Of a DNA stretch of 64,000 nucleotides, positions 35,664-44,340 are shown piece by piece (the first letter of the stretch is position 1; each line of letters begins with the position of its first letter). The notes under the pieces are model-generated. The model searched no databases and had not been told where the DNA came from. It saw only the letters and a program-made list of their open reading frames with translations. A program made the translations under genes and the position numbers. This DNA comes from Asanoa iriomotensis (GTDB taxonomy: Bacteria > Actinomycetota > Actinomycetes > Mycobacteriales > Micromonosporaceae): the NCBI RefSeq assembly GCF_016862515.1, contig NZ_BONC01000001.1, forward strand, positions 248,001 through 312,000, given 5' to 3'.

Positions 35664-37446
35664 TCCATCGCCAGGCCGAACAGGATGCCGATCAGCAGGA
35701 TCGGCAGGAAGCTGACCAGCGGGCCGGGCGTGTCGAGGCCGACGAGCCCGGCCAGGTGCCCCTCCTGGAACACCAGCGTGGTCAGCCCGAACGTCGCCCC
35801 GACGGTGAGCAGGAAGCCCAGCGCGGCCTTGACCGGCACCAGGATCGACCGGAACACCACCGCCAGGAGCAGGACCGACAGGCCGACGACCAGCAGGAGG
35901 TACGTGGGCAGCGCGCTGGACAGCTTCGACGACACGTCGATGCCGACCGCGGTCTGTCCCGTCAGCGCGATGTCGGCGCCGGCCACCGACCGGGCGCGGT
36001 CGCGGACCTCGTGCACCAGCGTCTCCGTCGCCGGGTCCGTCGGCCCGGTCTTCGGCAGCACGCCCAGCAACGCCGTACGCCCGTCGCCGCTCAGGTTCGG
36101 CGGCGTCACGGCCAGCAGGTCGGGCGTACCCGCCAGCCGGTCCGAGGCCTCGGCCACCGCGGCGGTCGTGGCGGCCGCGCTGTCGGTGCTGACGACCAGC
36201 GCGAGCCGCCCGGTGAAACCCGGCCCGAAGCCCTCCGTGATCAGGTCGTTGGCGTCCCGGGTGGGGCTGCCCACCGGCGCCGTGCTCGCGTCGGGCAACG
36301 CGAGCCGCATGTCCAGGGCCGGCAGGGCCAGCGCGCCCAGCCCGAGCACCCCGACGAGCAGCAGCGGCACCCGCAGCCGGATCACGCGGCGGGCCCAGCG
36401 GAAGCCGCCCGGCTCGCGGCGCTGCCGACGCGGCCGGCCCGCTCGGCGCGGCAGCACCCGACGGCCCGCGAAGCCGAGCAGCGCCGGCAGCAGCGTGACC
36501 GCGACGAGCACGGCGACCGCGACCGTGCCGGCGGCGGCCAGGCCCATCACGGTCAGGAACGGGATGCCGACCAGCGCCAGCCCGGCCAGCGCGATCACCA
36601 CCGTGCCACCGGCGAACAGCACGGCGGAGCCGGCGGTGCCCAACGCCCGCCCGGCGGCGTCGTCGAGCGCGAGCCCGTCCCGGACGTGCTGGCGGTAGCG
36701 GGACGTGATGAACAGCGAGTAGTCGATGCCGACGGCCAGCCCGAGCATCAGCGCGAGGATCGGGGCGGTGCTGGTCAGCCCCACGACGCCGCTGAGCGCG
36801 AACAGCCCGGCCATGCCCGCGCCGACGCCGATGAGCGCGGTCAGCATGGTCATCCCGGCGGCCACCAGCGAGCCGAGCGTGACCACCAGGACGGCGAGCG
36901 CGACCAGCACCCCGATCCCCTCGGTGCCGCCGATCTCCGGCTGGTTGTGCATGACCTCGCCGCCGTGCTCGACCCGCAGCCCGGCGCGTTCGGCCGCGGC
37001 TCCGGTGTGCGCGTACGCGTCGCGCTGCGCGTCGGTGATCGCGTCGTCCCGCTCCCGGAACTGCACCTGGACGAGCACGTGCCGGTTGTCCGGGGAGATG
37101 GCCCCACTCGGTAGGGGTCGACGGCGGCGACGGCGCCGGGCAGCGCGCCTGCCTCCTTGACGACGTCGGCGACGGCGGCCTGTGCGTCCGCGTCCCGCAG
37201 GGTCCGGCCGGGCGGCGCCGCGATCACGATGGTGCCGGTGGTCCCGCTCGCCTCGGGGAACTCACGGCTCAGCGCGTCGATGGCCCGCTGCGACTCGGTC
37301 CCCGGCATCGTGAAGTCACTGGAGCTCGGCTTCATGAAGGCGGCGGCCGCGGCGCCGAGCGCCACGAGCACGACGAGCCAGAGCGCGACGACGATCCGGC
37401 GCCGGCGAAACGAGCCGCGGCCGAGGCGATAGAGGACGGTGGCCAT
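35270..37446 (-). pseudogene. MMPL/RND-family transporter, interrupted by a one-base frameshift
   Basis: The full-length product would be ~725 residues with two RND-like halves. The N-terminal part (ATG 37446, MATVLYRLGRGSFRRRR, after GAGGGAGAC) reads normally to AAVDPYRVG. The continuation ISPDNRHVLVQVQF is in another frame, and one extra base in a run of four C (37102-37105 on the plus strand) would restore it. The rest has about 11 membrane segments and motifs GIDYSLFITSRYR and GLAMDYEVFLVSRMRED, as in MmpL lipid or drug exporters. This could be true inactivation or a sequencing error in a homopolymer. The 3' end overlaps the caspase frame by 394 bases. Confidence 0.85.
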
Positions 37447-37606
37447 GTCTCCCTCTGGACAAATGGGGGCGAGCTGCCACGGACCTTTCCCGACGAACCT
37501 GATTATCGGCTCCCAGCTTGCGGCAGATGTGAGGAACGTCCTAATCGGAGACCGGGAGTGATCACCTGACTACCGAAATCTCCCCTTAGAAATCGAAAAA
37601 TCATGC

Positions 37607-37612
37607 CAAACT
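37607..37612 (+). promoter_or_regulatory. putative -10 box (CAAACT) of DUF998 gene, leaderless
   Basis: CAAACT ends 6 bases before the GTG at 37619, the same box and spacing as for the TetR gene at 8051. The surrounding sequence is noticeably AT-richer. Confidence 0.35.
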
Positions 37613-37618
37613 GGCGCG

Positions 37619-38236
37619 GTGCGACCGGTGCCGTGGTGGGCCGTGATCTCGGCGATCCTGGCCACGATCTTCCTGCTTGGTGGGCTCGTGCTGGCCACCG
37701 CACGCCAGAGCGCCAGCTACAACTCGGTCCGCGACACGATCAGCTACCTCGGCGGAGTCGGCGCCACCGACCGCTGGATCATGGTGATCGGCCTGATCGG
37801 CATGGGCTCCTGCTACATCCTGGTCGGCATCGGCCTGCGCCCGGCGTTCATCATGGGCCGCGTCGCACTGGTCATCGGCGGCACCCTCTCCCTGGCCTCG
37901 GCCTTCTTCCCCCAACCAGCGGTCGGCAACTCAGCGATCCACGGCGTGCTCGCCGGCGCGGGCTTCGTGGCCCTGGCCGTCTGGCCGGCGTTCGCGTTCC
38001 GCATGGAGCCCGAGGCCCCGTGGTCGCTCCGCCCGACCGCGTCCTTGGCAGCCACGGGCGTGATGATCGCGCTCCTGTTCTGGTTCGCCACGGAACTCTT
38101 CAACCGCGGCGACCAGATAGGCCTGACGGAACGCTTCCTCGCCGCCGCGGAGTCCCTCTGGCCGGTCATCGTGGTGATCAACGCCCGCCAGATCAAACCG
38201 GCCTTCGCCGAGGTCGTACCCGACAAGCCCGGCTAA
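37619..38236 (+). CDS. DUF998 family membrane protein
   Basis: This 205-residue protein has about six hydrophobic segments. The SYNSVRDTISYLGGVGATDRW region after TM1 and the FFPQ...HGVLAGAGF region are typical of the DUF998 family, whose function is unknown. A start at GTG 37619 is supported by the leaderless spacing and by the first membrane helix starting at once. It stands alone between the MMPL gene and a large hairpin element. Confidence 0.78.
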   Translation: MRPVPWWAVISAILATIFLLGGLVLATARQSASYNSVRDTISYLGGVGATDRWIMVIGLIGMGSCYILVGIGLRPAFIMGRVALVIGGTLSLASAFFPQPAVGNSAIHGVLAGAGFVALAVWPAFAFRMEPEAPWSLRPTASLAATGVMIALLFWFATELFNRGDQIGLTERFLAAAESLWPVIVVINARQIKPAFAEVVPDKPG

Positions 38237-38307
38237 CACCGACCGCACCACCCAGAAATCCCCCAAACCCGCCGAAGGCACCCCTCCCCGAAGTAGGCGC
38301 TCTCGAC

Positions 38308-38377
38308 GCTTTGCTCTGCTCACACATACGCACCACCCCCGCTGAGCTGTGGTGCGTATGTGTAAGCAGAGCAAAGC
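38308..38377. repeat. large palindromic intergenic element with 29-bp arms
   Basis: The left arm 38308-38336 and right arm 38349-38377 are reverse complements except for one C/A mismatch, around a 12-base loop. The arms contain TTTGCTCTGCT and ACACATACGCACCAC and are clearly less GC-rich than the surroundings. The element sits in the 219-bp gap after the DUF998 gene. It is far longer than a normal terminator and looks like a REP- or MITE-like palindromic unit, though it could also terminate transcription. Confidence 0.75.
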
Positions 38378-38455
38378 CTGCGGCGCTGGGTTCGGAGGGT
38401 GGGTCGCGGTCAATGCGGCCGCGCTGGTCGGGCCGGAGCGGTAGCGTCAGGCGGC

Positions 38456-39223
38456 ATGACGTTCCGTGAGCTGCATGACGGCGCGCTTCCACTGCTCCTG
38501 CCCAACGCTTGGGACGTGTCCTCGGCCATCGCGTTCTTCGAGGCCGGGTTTCCCGCCGTCGGCACCACCAGCTTCGGTGTGGCGGCTGCCGGCGGCGTGC
38601 CGGACGGTCGCGGTAGCACCCGGGAGTCGACCCGTGCGCTCGCCCATGCGCTCGCGCGGCTGCCCGTGTACCTCTCCGTCGACGTCGAGGACGGGTACTC
38701 CGACGATCCCGACGAGGTCGCCGAATACGTCGCGAGCCTCGGCGTCGCCGGCGTCAACATCGAGGACAGCACTCAGGGGCGGCTCGTCGAGCCGGCCGCG
38801 CACGCCGCGAAGGTGGCCGCGGTCAAAGCGCGCAATCCCGACGTGTACGTCAACGCCCGCGCCGACACCTACTGGCTCCGTCAGGACGCCACGCTCTCCG
38901 CGACCCTCGAGCGCGCCGCGGCCTACGTCGAGGCCGGCGCCGACGGTGTCTTCGTGCCCGGCGTGACCAAGCCCGACGAGTTGCGCGAGCTGGCGGTCAA
39001 CGTCCCGGTGCCCGTCAACGTGCTGGTGATCCCCGAGCTGACCCTGCCGCACCTGGCCGACCTCGGGATCCGGCGGGTCAGCACCGGGTCACTGCCCTAC
39101 CGCGCCGCGCTCGACACCGCCGTCGCCGTGGCGACCGCCGTCCGCGACGGGCAGGTGCCGCCCACCGCGACGCCGTACCCGGTGCATCAGGAACGGCTTC
39201 TGAAATACACCCGCGGCGACTAG
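38456..39223 (+). CDS. isocitrate lyase / PEP mutase superfamily protein
   Basis: This 255-residue TIM-barrel protein matches the PEP mutase/ICL superfamily: LPNAWDVSSA near the start, VGTTSFGVAAAGGVPDG, LSVDVEDGYSDDP with the metal-binding aspartates, GVNIEDSTQGRL and the VNARADTYWL segment. The usual catalytic-loop cysteine of isocitrate or methylisocitrate lyases (KKCGH) is absent, so it is probably an oxaloacetate-decarboxylase- or carboxyvinyl-phosphonate mutase-like member with unknown substrate. TAGCGT (38442-38447) lies 8 bases before the ATG. It overlaps the convergent GNAT gene by 4 bases. Confidence 0.88.
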   Translation: MTFRELHDGALPLLLPNAWDVSSAIAFFEAGFPAVGTTSFGVAAAGGVPDGRGSTRESTRALAHALARLPVYLSVDVEDGYSDDPDEVAEYVASLGVAGVNIEDSTQGRLVEPAAHAAKVAAVKARNPDVYVNARADTYWLRQDATLSATLERAAAYVEAGADGVFVPGVTKPDELRELAVNVPVPVNVLVIPELTLPHLADLGIRRVSTGSLPYRAALDTAVAVATAVRDGQVPPTATPYPVHQERLLKYTRGD

Positions 39224-39789
39224 TCCGTGGCCAGGCGGGCATGCAGGTGCATGTCGTGCCAGCCGTCGGTGTGTCTGGCCTCCGCGCGCTTCGTGCCCTC
39301 CAGGGCGAAGCCCGACCGCGTGGCCACCGCGCACGAGGCCGGGTTCGCCGTCGAGTGGCACACCTCGATCCGGTGCAGGCCCAGCGAACCGAACGACCAG
39401 TCCGTCAGCGCCCCCAGCGCCCGGCCCGCGATGCCGGCGCCGCAGGCGGTCGGGAGCACCCAGTACGACACCTCGGCCAGCCCGCCGGCCAGGTCGATCC
39501 GGCGCAGGCTGATCTGGCCGACCACCGCACCCGCCGACTCGACCGCGAAGCCGGCGCCGCTCTCCCCGCTCCACCGGCCCGGCCACGACTGGATCCAGGC
39601 GTCCGCCTCCAGGGCGGTCATCGAACGGCAGTGCCAGTGCTGGATGTCCGGGTCGGCGTACGCGCTGAGCACCGTCGCGCGGTCATCCGGACGCCAGGGG
39701 CGTAACCGGACACCGTTCGCGTCGATCGAGGGCTGAGCTGCCGCGGCCATCGCGCCGGGCGGCACCGCGGGTTGAGCGAGGGAAGGCAC
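39220..39789 (-). CDS. GNAT-family N-acetyltransferase (RimJ/RimL type)
   Basis: This 189-residue protein has the RimJ/RimL-like GNAT pattern: LRPWRPDDRATVLSAYADPDIQHW, EVSYWVLPTACGAGIAGRAL with the acetyl-CoA loop, and HRIEVCHSTANPASCAVATRSGF. It may acetylate protein N-termini or a small molecule. The GTG at 39789 is chosen because TAGGGT (39796-39801, minus strand) lies 6 bases upstream, giving a leaderless start; an internal ATG at 39750 is the alternative. Confidence 0.85.
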   Translation of the reverse strand: MPSLAQPAVPPGAMAAAAQPSIDANGVRLRPWRPDDRATVLSAYADPDIQHWHCRSMTALEADAWIQSWPGRWSGESGAGFAVESAGAVVGQISLRRIDLAGGLAEVSYWVLPTACGAGIAGRALGALTDWSFGSLGLHRIEVCHSTANPASCAVATRSGFALEGTKRAEARHTDGWHDMHLHARLATD

Positions 39790-39887
39790 GCGGCGACCCT
39801 ATCCGGACCGGGTCGGCATGAAGGCCGGCATGTCGGGGTATGGGCGCGGTATACGGCACGACGACGGTGGGTACGGAGGCGATGGCC

Positions 39888-40166
39888 GTGCTGAGTCAGG
39901 GCGACCGGCAGCGCTTGGCCGAGATCGAACGCCACCTGGCGGCCGAGGATCCGCGGTTCGCCAGACGGATGCGGGGAGTGCGCCGCCAGTGGACGCGGCT
40001 CGTGGTGCCGATCGTGATCATCGTCGCGCTCGTCGCGCTCACGCCGCTGCTGTTGATCACCTGGCACCGGCCCGGCGTGGCCGCGCTCGGTGTGTGTGCC
40101 GCGCTCGCCGCGATGACCTGGATGGTCGGCCGCACCGCCGGTCCGCGCTGGCGACGGCGGCCGTAA
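39888..40166 (+). CDS. DUF3040 domain membrane protein
   Basis: This 92-residue protein has the DUF3040 start LSQGDRQRLAEIERHLAAEDPRFA followed by one or two membrane helices (RLVVPIVIIVALVALTPLLLI and VAALGVCAALAAMTWMVG). GTG 39888 is chosen because GGAGG lies 8 bases upstream; the ATG at 39882 is only 2 bases from it. DUF3040 proteins are small actinobacterial membrane proteins of unknown function. The stop lies 2 bases before the LigD-type gene, so the two are probably cotranscribed. Confidence 0.8.
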   Translation: MLSQGDRQRLAEIERHLAAEDPRFARRMRGVRRQWTRLVVPIVIIVALVALTPLLLITWHRPGVAALGVCAALAAMTWMVGRTAGPRWRRRP

Positions 40167-40168
40167 CC

Positions 40169-41752
40169 GTGGCGACCCGCAAGGAGAAGCTCGCGCCGTA
40201 TCGGCGCAAACGCGATTTCGACCGGACGCCCGAGCCGTCCGGCGCCAAAGGAGCGGACGGCCACGACGGGCGTCGCTTCGTCGTGCAGCGGCACCGCGCC
40301 CGCAACCTCCACTACGACGTGCGCCTCGAGGTCGACGGGGTGCTGGTGAGCTGGGCGGTGCCCAAGGGGCCGACGCTGACGGCCGGGGTGCGCCGCAGCG
40401 CGTACCACGTCGAGGACCACCCCATGGACTACGTCGACTTCGAGGGGGTCATCCCGGCCGGCGAGTACGGCGGCGGCGACGTGATCGTCTGGGACACCGG
40501 CACGTGGGAGCCGGGCGACGGCGAGGACCCGGCGAAGGCGATCGCCGACGGCGAGCTGCACGCGGACCTGCACGGCGAGAAGCTCAACGGCCGGTTCGTC
40601 TTCGTGCGCACCCGCGCCGACGACTGGATCCTGCTGCACAAGAAGGACGCGTACGCGAAGCCCGACTGGGATCCGGAGAAGCATCCCCGCTCGGTGCTCT
40701 CGGGGCGTACCAACGACGAGGTCAAGGCCGACCCTGACCGCGTGTGGCGGTCGGACCTGCCGCCCGACCGGGCCAGCCTGGCTCTCAAGCCCGAAGCGGC
40801 GGGCGAGGCCGACCCGGCCGAGCTGCGCGCGCTGGCCCGGCTGAAGAACGAGGGCACCTGGCACGTGTTCGGCCGCGACCTGCGGGTGACCAATCTCGAC
40901 AAGGTGCTGTTCCCGGGCAAGGGGCGGGGCAAGCCGGTCACCAAGCGGGAGCTCCTGCGCTACACCGCCCAGATCGCGCCGACGATCCTGCCCTACCTGA
41001 CCCGCCGGCCGCTCAACCTGCACCGCTATCCCGACGGCGCCGGCACACGGGGGTTCTGGCAGAAGGAGCTGCCGAAGCACGCGCCGGACTGGCTCGGCCG
41101 GTGGGACAACCCGGACGCCGCGCCGGGCGAGTCGCAGACCTACCTGGTCGCCGACGAGCCGGCGGCGCTGATCTGGGCGGCGAACTTCGGCGCGCTGGAG
41201 TGGCACGCCTGGACGTCCCAGGTGGACAGGCGCGACCGGCCGACGTACGCGCTGATCGACCTCGACCCGGGCACCGAGACGTCCTGGCCGGACCTGGTGA
41301 CGCTGGCGCGGCTGCACCGCGAGGCGCTCGACCACCTCGGCCTGCTGTCCCGGGCCAAGCTGACCGGCAAGCGCGGCATCCAGATCTGGATCCCGATCGA
41401 GCGGGGCCCGTCGCACGAGACGACGCGCGCCTGGGTCGAGAAGCTGTCCCGCTCGGTCGGCGAGGTGGCGCCCGAGCTGGTGAGCTGGAAGTGGGAGAAG
41501 TCGGCCCGGGAGGGGCTGGCCCGGCTGGACTACACGCAGAACGCGATCGGCAACACGCTGGTGGCGCCGTACAGCCCGCGCCCGGCGGCGGGTGCGCCCG
41601 TGTCGGCGCCGATCCACTGGGACGAGCTCGACGACCCGCGGCTGCGGCCCGACAAGTTCACCGTTCGGACGATCCTCAAGCGATTGGCCAGCGAGGGCGA
41701 TCCGTTCCATGATGTGCTGTTAGCCGGGCAGAAGCTGCCAAAGATCCGATGA
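40169..41752 (+). CDS. ligD: LigD-type NHEJ protein: 3'-phosphoesterase plus polymerase domains, no ligase domain
   Basis: This 527-residue protein has an N-terminal phosphoesterase domain (~1-165) with RNLHYDVRLE (His48, Asp50) and YHVEDHPMDY, followed after a linker by a LigD-type archaeo-eukaryotic primase/polymerase domain (~225-527) with VTNLDKVLFPG, the catalytic LIDLDPG (Asp364, Asp366) and TGKRGIQIW. The ATP-dependent ligase domain of M. tuberculosis LigD is missing. In actinobacteria these activities are often split, so a separate ligase and Ku are expected elsewhere; neither is in this window. It should process and fill broken DNA ends. Confidence 0.9.
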   Translation: MATRKEKLAPYRRKRDFDRTPEPSGAKGADGHDGRRFVVQRHRARNLHYDVRLEVDGVLVSWAVPKGPTLTAGVRRSAYHVEDHPMDYVDFEGVIPAGEYGGGDVIVWDTGTWEPGDGEDPAKAIADGELHADLHGEKLNGRFVFVRTRADDWILLHKKDAYAKPDWDPEKHPRSVLSGRTNDEVKADPDRVWRSDLPPDRASLALKPEAAGEADPAELRALARLKNEGTWHVFGRDLRVTNLDKVLFPGKGRGKPVTKRELLRYTAQIAPTILPYLTRRPLNLHRYPDGAGTRGFWQKELPKHAPDWLGRWDNPDAAPGESQTYLVADEPAALIWAANFGALEWHAWTSQVDRRDRPTYALIDLDPGTETSWPDLVTLARLHREALDHLGLLSRAKLTGKRGIQIWIPIERGPSHETTRAWVEKLSRSVGEVAPELVSWKWEKSAREGLARLDYTQNAIGNTLVAPYSPRPAAGAPVSAPIHWDELDDPRLRPDKFTVRTILKRLASEGDPFHDVLLAGQKLPKIR

Positions 41753-41865
41753 GTGAAGATTTCCGCCGTGTCGGCGTCATCTTCCGGCGATTATTGACGC
41801 CCTAGGTCGTCATAGAGATACTTCCATCCGTCAATGTTGACCCCCCGAATTGACGGGAGGCGCTC

Positions 41866-42642
41866 GTGCTGCGCCAGATGCTCACCAGAACCCTCGCCGC
41901 CGTTTCCCTGGTCGTCGCGTCCACCGCGGTCGGCCTCGTCGTGACCGCCGGGGCCGCACAGGCCGACGGCTGCTACACCTGGGGCCGCCAGCTCTCCCAG
42001 GGCATGTCCGGCGAAGACGTTCGCCAGCTCCAGATCCGGGTCGCCGGCTACCCCGGCACCGGCGCCGTGCTCGGGATCGACGGCGCCTTCGGGCCGGCCA
42101 CGCGCTCGGCCGTGATCCGCTTCCAGCAGGCGTACGGTCTCGCCGCCGACGGCATCGCCGGCCCCAACACCTTCAACAAGCTCTACGCGCTGCAGGACGA
42201 CGACTGCACCCCGGTCAACTTCTCCTACGCCGAGCTGAACAACTGCAACACGACCTGGGCGGGCGGCAACGTCTCCGCCGCCACCGCCCGCTTCAACGCG
42301 CTCGTCACCATGTGGAAGCTGCAGGCCATGCGGCACGCGCTCGGTGACCGGCAGATCGTGGTCACCAGCGGGTTCCGCAGCCAGGCCTGCAACGCCGCCG
42401 TCGGCGGGGCCACCAGCAGCCGGCACCTCTACGGTGACGCGGCCGACCTGGGCGCCGGCCCGCACTCGCTGTGCACGCTCGCCCAGACGGCGCGCAACCA
42501 CGGCTTCGCCGGCATCCTCGGCCCCGGCTACCCGGACCACAACGACCACACCCACGTCGACGGCCGGCCGACCCGCTTCTGGTCGGCACCGAACTGCGGC
42601 GTCGGCGGCCGTTCCATGCAGGACCCGCTCGGCGACAACTGA
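41866..42642 (+). CDS. secreted zinc D-Ala-D-Ala carboxypeptidase (M15) with peptidoglycan-binding domain
   Basis: This 258-residue exported protein has a signal peptide (~1-33), a PG_binding_1 domain (~40-110, QLSQGMSGEDVRQLQ, GIDGAFGPATRSAVIRFQ) and an M15A peptidase domain with zinc ligands His187 and Asp194 in SRHLYGDAADLG and His230 in HTHVD. It resembles the Streptomyces albus G muramoyl-pentapeptide carboxypeptidase and should trim D-Ala from peptidoglycan stems outside the cell. GTG 41866 is preceded by GGGAGG. The 113-bp region upstream holds no other gene. Confidence 0.93.
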   Translation: MLRQMLTRTLAAVSLVVASTAVGLVVTAGAAQADGCYTWGRQLSQGMSGEDVRQLQIRVAGYPGTGAVLGIDGAFGPATRSAVIRFQQAYGLAADGIAGPNTFNKLYALQDDDCTPVNFSYAELNNCNTTWAGGNVSAATARFNALVTMWKLQAMRHALGDRQIVVTSGFRSQACNAAVGGATSSRHLYGDAADLGAGPHSLCTLAQTARNHGFAGILGPGYPDHNDHTHVDGRPTRFWSAPNCGVGGRSMQDPLGDN

Positions 42643-42648
42643 CCCGCT

Positions 42649-43533
42649 TTAAAAGAACGCACGGATCTCGCCGGCGACCCGGTCGACCATGTCCGCCTTG
42701 CCACGCGGGCTCGGGCCGACCGGGTCGCTCGGCGCGTCGTGCTCCAGGCCGGGGAACTCGACACGCCGGCAGTGCGGCAGCCGCGCCTCGAGCGCGTCGC
42801 GGGCGGGCGCCAGGAAGGGCAGTCCCTTGCCGCCGCCCATCAGCAGCACCTCGGCCCGGACGTCGCCGAAGAGGTCGGCGGAGTCCGCGCACTCGGCGAG
42901 GATCACGCCCTCGTAGTGGACGGTCGGCGCGAGCCGGCGCATGGTGCTCGCGTCCGGTGCGGCCTTGCGGTCCTCGCTGCGCATCATCTTGTCGGTCAGC
43001 GCGGCCACCAATCGGCGCGGCATGACCTTGAGGAAGGCCGGCGCCAACTCCAGCCCGTACATGCTGGTGACCAGTGCGCCCGCGACGTCGCCGCGGGCCA
43101 GCTCCGCGTCGAACCGGCTCAGCCAGGCGGTGTGCCGGGTGCCGTCGGTCAGCAGCGCCGGCTCGAAGACCGCGACCTTGCGGAGGTCCGGGAGCCGGCG
43201 CGCCGCCTCCAGCACCACGAGCCCGCCCGCACTGATCCCGTAGACCCGCTCGGCACCGGCCGCGGCGACCACGGCGGCCAGGTCGTCGACCTCGGTGGCG
43301 ATGCCGTGGTCCGGCTTGTGCGGGCCGGACAACCCACGGCCGCGGCGGTCGGGCAGGTAGACCGTGAACCGGTCGGCGAGCCGGGCGGCGAGCAGCGAGT
43401 TGCTGCGCCCCGACTGCATGCTGCCGTGCACCAGCACGACCGCCGGCCCGTTGCCGGCCTTCCGGTAGCCGATCCGGGTGCCGTCGCGGGACTCGACCGC
43501 GCCGGCGGTCATTTCGTTCGTGGTCTGCGTCAT
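42649..43533 (-). CDS. alpha/beta hydrolase, divergent from PadR
   Basis: This ~294-residue hydrolase has VVLVHGSMQSGRSN at the oxyanion region, the nucleophile elbow GISAGG and a C-terminal GLEHDAPSDP with the likely histidine. It has no signal peptide. The ATG at 43533 is used; an ATG at 43554 adds 7 residues but lies inside the operator region. The gene is divergent from a PadR-family repressor, and the inverted repeat TAGTTGCA/TGCAACTA lies between them, so it is probably PadR-controlled. The substrate is unknown. Confidence 0.87.
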   Translation of the reverse strand: MTQTTNEMTAGAVESRDGTRIGYRKAGNGPAVVLVHGSMQSGRSNSLLAARLADRFTVYLPDRRGRGLSGPHKPDHGIATEVDDLAAVVAAAGAERVYGISAGGLVVLEAARRLPDLRKVAVFEPALLTDGTRHTAWLSRFDAELARGDVAGALVTSMYGLELAPAFLKVMPRRLVAALTDKMMRSEDRKAAPDASTMRRLAPTVHYEGVILAECADSADLFGDVRAEVLLMGGGKGLPFLAPARDALEARLPHCRRVEFPGLEHDAPSDPVGPSPRGKADMVDRVAGEIRAFF

Positions 43534-43540
43534 GCCAAGA

Positions 43541-43572
43541 TAGTTGCATGACATCTAGTCGCACTGCAACTA
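43541..43572. promoter_or_regulatory. candidate PadR operator
   Basis: TAGTTGCA (43541-43548) and TGCAACTA (43565-43572) form an 8-bp-arm inverted repeat with a 16-base spacer between the divergent hydrolase and padR genes. Long-spacer repeats with TGCA-like half-sites are typical of PadR-family sites. Confidence 0.65.
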
Positions 43573-43610
43573 GTTCTGATGAAACTTCTTCCACGGGTAC
43601 GGTGGTCCGC

Positions 43611-44210
43611 GTGACGACGACCTTCCGCCGCTCGCCCCTCGCCCTGGCGATCCTCAGCCTGTTGGAGAACGGGCCGCTGCACCCGTACGGGATCCAGCGG
43701 TTGATCAAGCAATGGGGCAAGGACCAGGTCGTCAACGTCGGCCAGCGCGCGAGCCTCTACCGGATGATCGACCGGCTCGCCGAGGCCGACCTGATCACGA
43801 CGAGCGGCACGGACCGCGACGAGCGCTACCCGGAGCGCACGACCTACGAGCTCACCGACGCCGGCCGGGCGGCCACCCGGCAGTGGTTGGCGGAGATCGT
43901 GTCGACGCCGCGCAACGAGTTCCCGGAGTTCCCGGCGGCCCTGTCGTTCCTGCTGATGCTCACGCCGGAGACCACGATCGACCTGCTGGCGCGGCGGCGC
44001 GACCACCTCACCCGGCAGCTCGCCGACCTGGACACGGCGATGCTGGCCGCCGCACGGCTCCCCCGGATCATCATGATCGAGGACGAGTACGTCCGCGCGA
44101 TGACCCGCGCCGAGCTGTCGTGGGTGGAGAGCACGCTCGAGGCCCTGCGCGACGGCTCGTTCACCTGGGACCAGGAGGAGCTCGGCCGGCTGGCCGCCGC
44201 GTCGCAGTGA
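43611..44210 (+). CDS. PadR-family transcriptional regulator
   Basis: This ~199-residue protein has an N-terminal PadR winged helix (SPLALAILSLLENGPLHPYGIQRLIKQWG, RASLYRMIDRLAEADLI, YELTDAGRAATRQWL) and a C-terminal helical Vir-type domain for dimerisation. GTG 43611 is preferred because it gives the normal family start and leaves the operator region untranslated; an ATG at 43548 would lie inside the inverted repeat. It probably represses itself and the divergent hydrolase gene. Confidence 0.9.
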   Translation: MTTTFRRSPLALAILSLLENGPLHPYGIQRLIKQWGKDQVVNVGQRASLYRMIDRLAEADLITTSGTDRDERYPERTTYELTDAGRAATRQWLAEIVSTPRNEFPEFPAALSFLLMLTPETTIDLLARRRDHLTRQLADLDTAMLAAARLPRIIMIEDEYVRAMTRAELSWVESTLEALRDGSFTWDQEELGRLAAASQ

Positions 44211-44222
44211 GGGTTAACCCTC
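44209..44222. promoter_or_regulatory. 14-bp perfect palindrome at the end of padR
   Basis: GAGGGTTAACCCTC begins in the padR stop codon and lies 119 bp upstream of the secreted protease gene. It may be an operator; it is too short for a convincing terminator. Confidence 0.35.
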
Positions 44223-44340
44223 GACCACACCCCATTCGTGGCCCTGCGGGGCGATTTCGCGTGTGACCGGCGCACCGGACGGCGCTGAGACGACTAGGGG
44301 GACTCTCGCTCCCCTGGTCGCTCGCGAAAGGACCTTGCCC

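Noticed and set aside
41753-41865. Possible riboswitch (c-di-AMP type) before the secreted D-Ala-D-Ala carboxypeptidase gene
   Set aside because: The 113-bp region is short and I could not find the conserved ydaO-type core or paired stems. I see only an ordinary AT-richer promoter region.
44290-44317. GACTAGGGG/CCCCTGGTC stem in the leader of the protease gene
   Set aside because: It has nine pairs with one wobble and no associated consensus. Chance formation in GC-rich DNA is likely, so no regulatory RNA is claimed.
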